A stretch of DNA of 64,000 nt from Saposhnikovia divaricata (taxonomy: Eukaryota > Streptophyta > Magnoliopsida > Apiales > Apiaceae): assembly GCA_036435485.1 (NCBI GenBank), contig CM071598.1, positions 106,080,501-106,144,500 on the forward strand. Reading direction: 5' to 3'. This document shows positions 62,167 through 64,000 of this stretch, piece by piece. The notes under the pieces are model-generated. The model had not been told where the DNA came from, made no database searches, and saw nothing but the letters and a program-made list of their open reading frames with translations. Numbering within the stretch: position 1 is the first letter of the stretch; the number at the start of each line of letters is the position of its first letter. Both the position numbers and the translations under genes were made by a program.

Positions 62167-63848
62167 TTTTCAAATGAATCGTGATTTATGATCTTGTCTA
62201 GAACTAAAAAAATGAAGTTTTCACTATCCGTAGCATTATCAGCACCATGTTCACAACGTGGTGGCATTCAATTCCCTATTAAACAGCAAGAAAAAAAATA
62301 AATGTTAAAAGAATATAAATGAAAGCTGTAGTTTCTCTTTATGAATATGCTCGACTAGCACCAGAATCCCGCACTTTTTAAACAGTTCAGAAAATTTATA
62401 AATCCTTTATTATAATACCTGAGTCTACCCAAGTATAGAGTTAGATGCAGTCAGCCAATCAATTATGAATTATTTTAGGACCAATCAGAGGTCATTCCTA
62501 AATTTTAGACCAATCATATTATATTAAAAGTTTACCTTATTTACCATTCTCATCCTATTATATTAACCATGGTTAATTAACAATTCTAATTTAAATATAA
62601 TAGTTACTTGATTTAACATATCTATATATTACATATTTTTTAATGTCAAATAATAATTATATTACATTAATATTAAATTAAAATTAATCAGGATTATACA
62701 AATATATAATATTAAGCGATTTTTGAAATATTAATTTCCCACTCTTTTGATTTACAAGTAATCAAAATTACATTTTTATAAATTACAGATTAATTTTCAT
62801 AAATATATATAAGAGCCAATCAAAATTTACCACTAAAATTAAATTAATCATATTATTCTCATCATAATTTACTTATTGTGGTTAGTTAACAATTTGTTTG
62901 AACTACTTTTTTTTTAGTGCATGCATAAATTACATATTTTTAAGGTGATAAAATATTACTAACTTATCAATATTTAAATTTATAGTTAATCAAAATTATA
63001 CTATTACATATTACGAGCTAATTTTCATAAATGTCAACTATAATTAAACTACAACATATAGTTATATATTACGGATTATTTTTCATAAAAACTTATTAAC
63101 AAATTAATCATAAATTTTTATTTATATTCAATCATAATTATATTATTATATATTAGCACATCTATTCTTTGCGCACCTCTATATGTATAAAGCCATTTTC
63201 CAAAAATGTGTAATTATTAATCAGTTTCAATACATGAGTATATTTTATCTATATTATATAATACAATACTTTAATACTTTAAACTCTCGATCTACAGTCA
63301 TAAATTGCAATCAAATTTGAATAAATCTACTATGCTTGAATCAAAAAATTTAAAAAAATTTAAAAAATTTACCAAACTATTTTAAATACACTTCATAATT
63401 TAACTACATAAACTTCTAAATTAATCACTCATATATAAAAAAATTGATCTGTCAAACAAATTAATGGGACAAACAAATTGATCTGACAATATATTTGAAT
63501 TATTCAAAATACTAAATATTCACTCAAATAGTATTAGACGTTATTTGGTAATTATCAATCAAAAAGTAAAATTCACAATAGAGTCAATGAAAGTATTGTT
63601 AATGAATATTTTCATAGAAAATTGATCAACTCACCGTAACGATTCTTATAAATCACTATTCTTTCGATATATAATTAATCTATCAATAAACGGGCATAAG
63701 ACATCTACAAAAATAATCAAATTTTCAAATTTTCTTATAAATCACTATTTTTATAGATAATTAAAAATAAAGTGAAAGTAAGGAAAAGAAATGGGATTTA
63801 TCATTTATAAGTAGAAAGTACAAAATCCAATATATTAGTAGATAAAAC
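62167..63848. other. AT-rich non-coding right flank
   Basis: Very AT-rich with no RNA gene or transposon end recognised. At 62167-62267 the - strand has a short ORF start (MPPRCEHGADN...) broken by the copia insertion. It could be a fragment of an unrecognised gene, but no family was identified. Confidence 0.35.
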
Positions 63849-63997
63849 CCACCAACGGGGTACTAGACTCTCAATATAATGAGATATTTATTGAAAAAAA
63901 AAAGTAAAATCGAGGAAAACAACCACCAACGGTGTACTAGACTCTCAATATAGAGGGATATTTATTGAAAAATAAAGTATAAATCAAGGAAAACAAT
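63849..63997. repeat. 74-bp tandem repeat, two units to the window edge
   Basis: CCACCAACGG(G/T)GTACTAGACT ... GATATTTATTG ... GAGGAAAACAA occurs at 63849 and again at 63923 with few changes. The array may continue beyond the window. Confidence 0.8.
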
Positions 63998-64000
63998 AAA

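Overview
This is nuclear DNA from a flowering plant, most likely a eudicot. It has intron-bearing genes with GT-AG borders, AT-rich spacers, plant-type genes (FAR1-related, GDSL lipase, eEF1B-gamma, a plastid-targeted protein) and many plant transposable elements. I cannot name the species. About a quarter of the window is host gene; most of the rest is transposon-derived.

Left part (1-17.3 kb). A FAR1-RELATED SEQUENCE 5-like gene runs on the + strand (CDS 912-3110 joined to 9415-9588). Its last intron is 6.3 kb long and holds a tRNA-derived SINE and a 2.7-kb gag/protease-only LTR element with a GTTCC target-site duplication. A predicted intron in its 3' UTR holds a hAT-like MITE with a 610-bp Mutator-type foldback element nested in it. 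Downstream is an inverted-repeat element containing three copies of a hairpin MITE separated by (TA)n. A five-exon GDSL esterase/lipase gene (14723-16582) follows.

Middle part (17.3-36.7 kb). A block of about 5 kb occurs twice in direct orientation (17321-22460 and 31760-35846). The right copy carries the body of an intact seven-exon gene for translation elongation factor eEF1B-gamma (- strand, 420 aa). The left copy is a pseudogene: it lacks exons 1, 4 and 7 and part of exon 6, has a mutated splice acceptor and a tandem duplication, and its 3' half is replaced by a fragment of the FAR1-related gene. A 2.3-kb hAT transposon with an 8-bp TSD is inserted beside it; the right copy preserves the empty site. 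Between the copies lie a single-exon gene for a plastid-targeted acidic protein (22542-24380), a Stowaway MITE, a truncated Ty1/copia element and an eroded, nearly empty LTR element.

Right part (36.7-64 kb) is almost pure transposon. It holds a hAT MITE with an 8-bp TSD, a chromovirus integrase/chromodomain fragment, a probable 3.8-kb LTR, and a 9.2-kb Ty3/gypsy element of the Tat type on the - strand. The Tat element has lost capsid and protease but carries an antisense gene with its own TATA box and a predicted spliced leader. Last is a complete 7-kb Ty1/copia element with a CCATC TSD, nearly identical LTRs and one uninterrupted 1389-codon gag-pol ORF. It has no recognisable tRNA primer site; the sequence in that position is a 14-nt perfect complement of its own LTR, which suggests self-priming.

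The host genes are not a functional cluster. They act in far-red/light transcription (FRS), lipid or ester hydrolysis (GDSL), the plastid, and translation elongation (eEF1B-gamma). The window's main interest is retroelement and MITE biology and the datable insertions that the duplication exposes.
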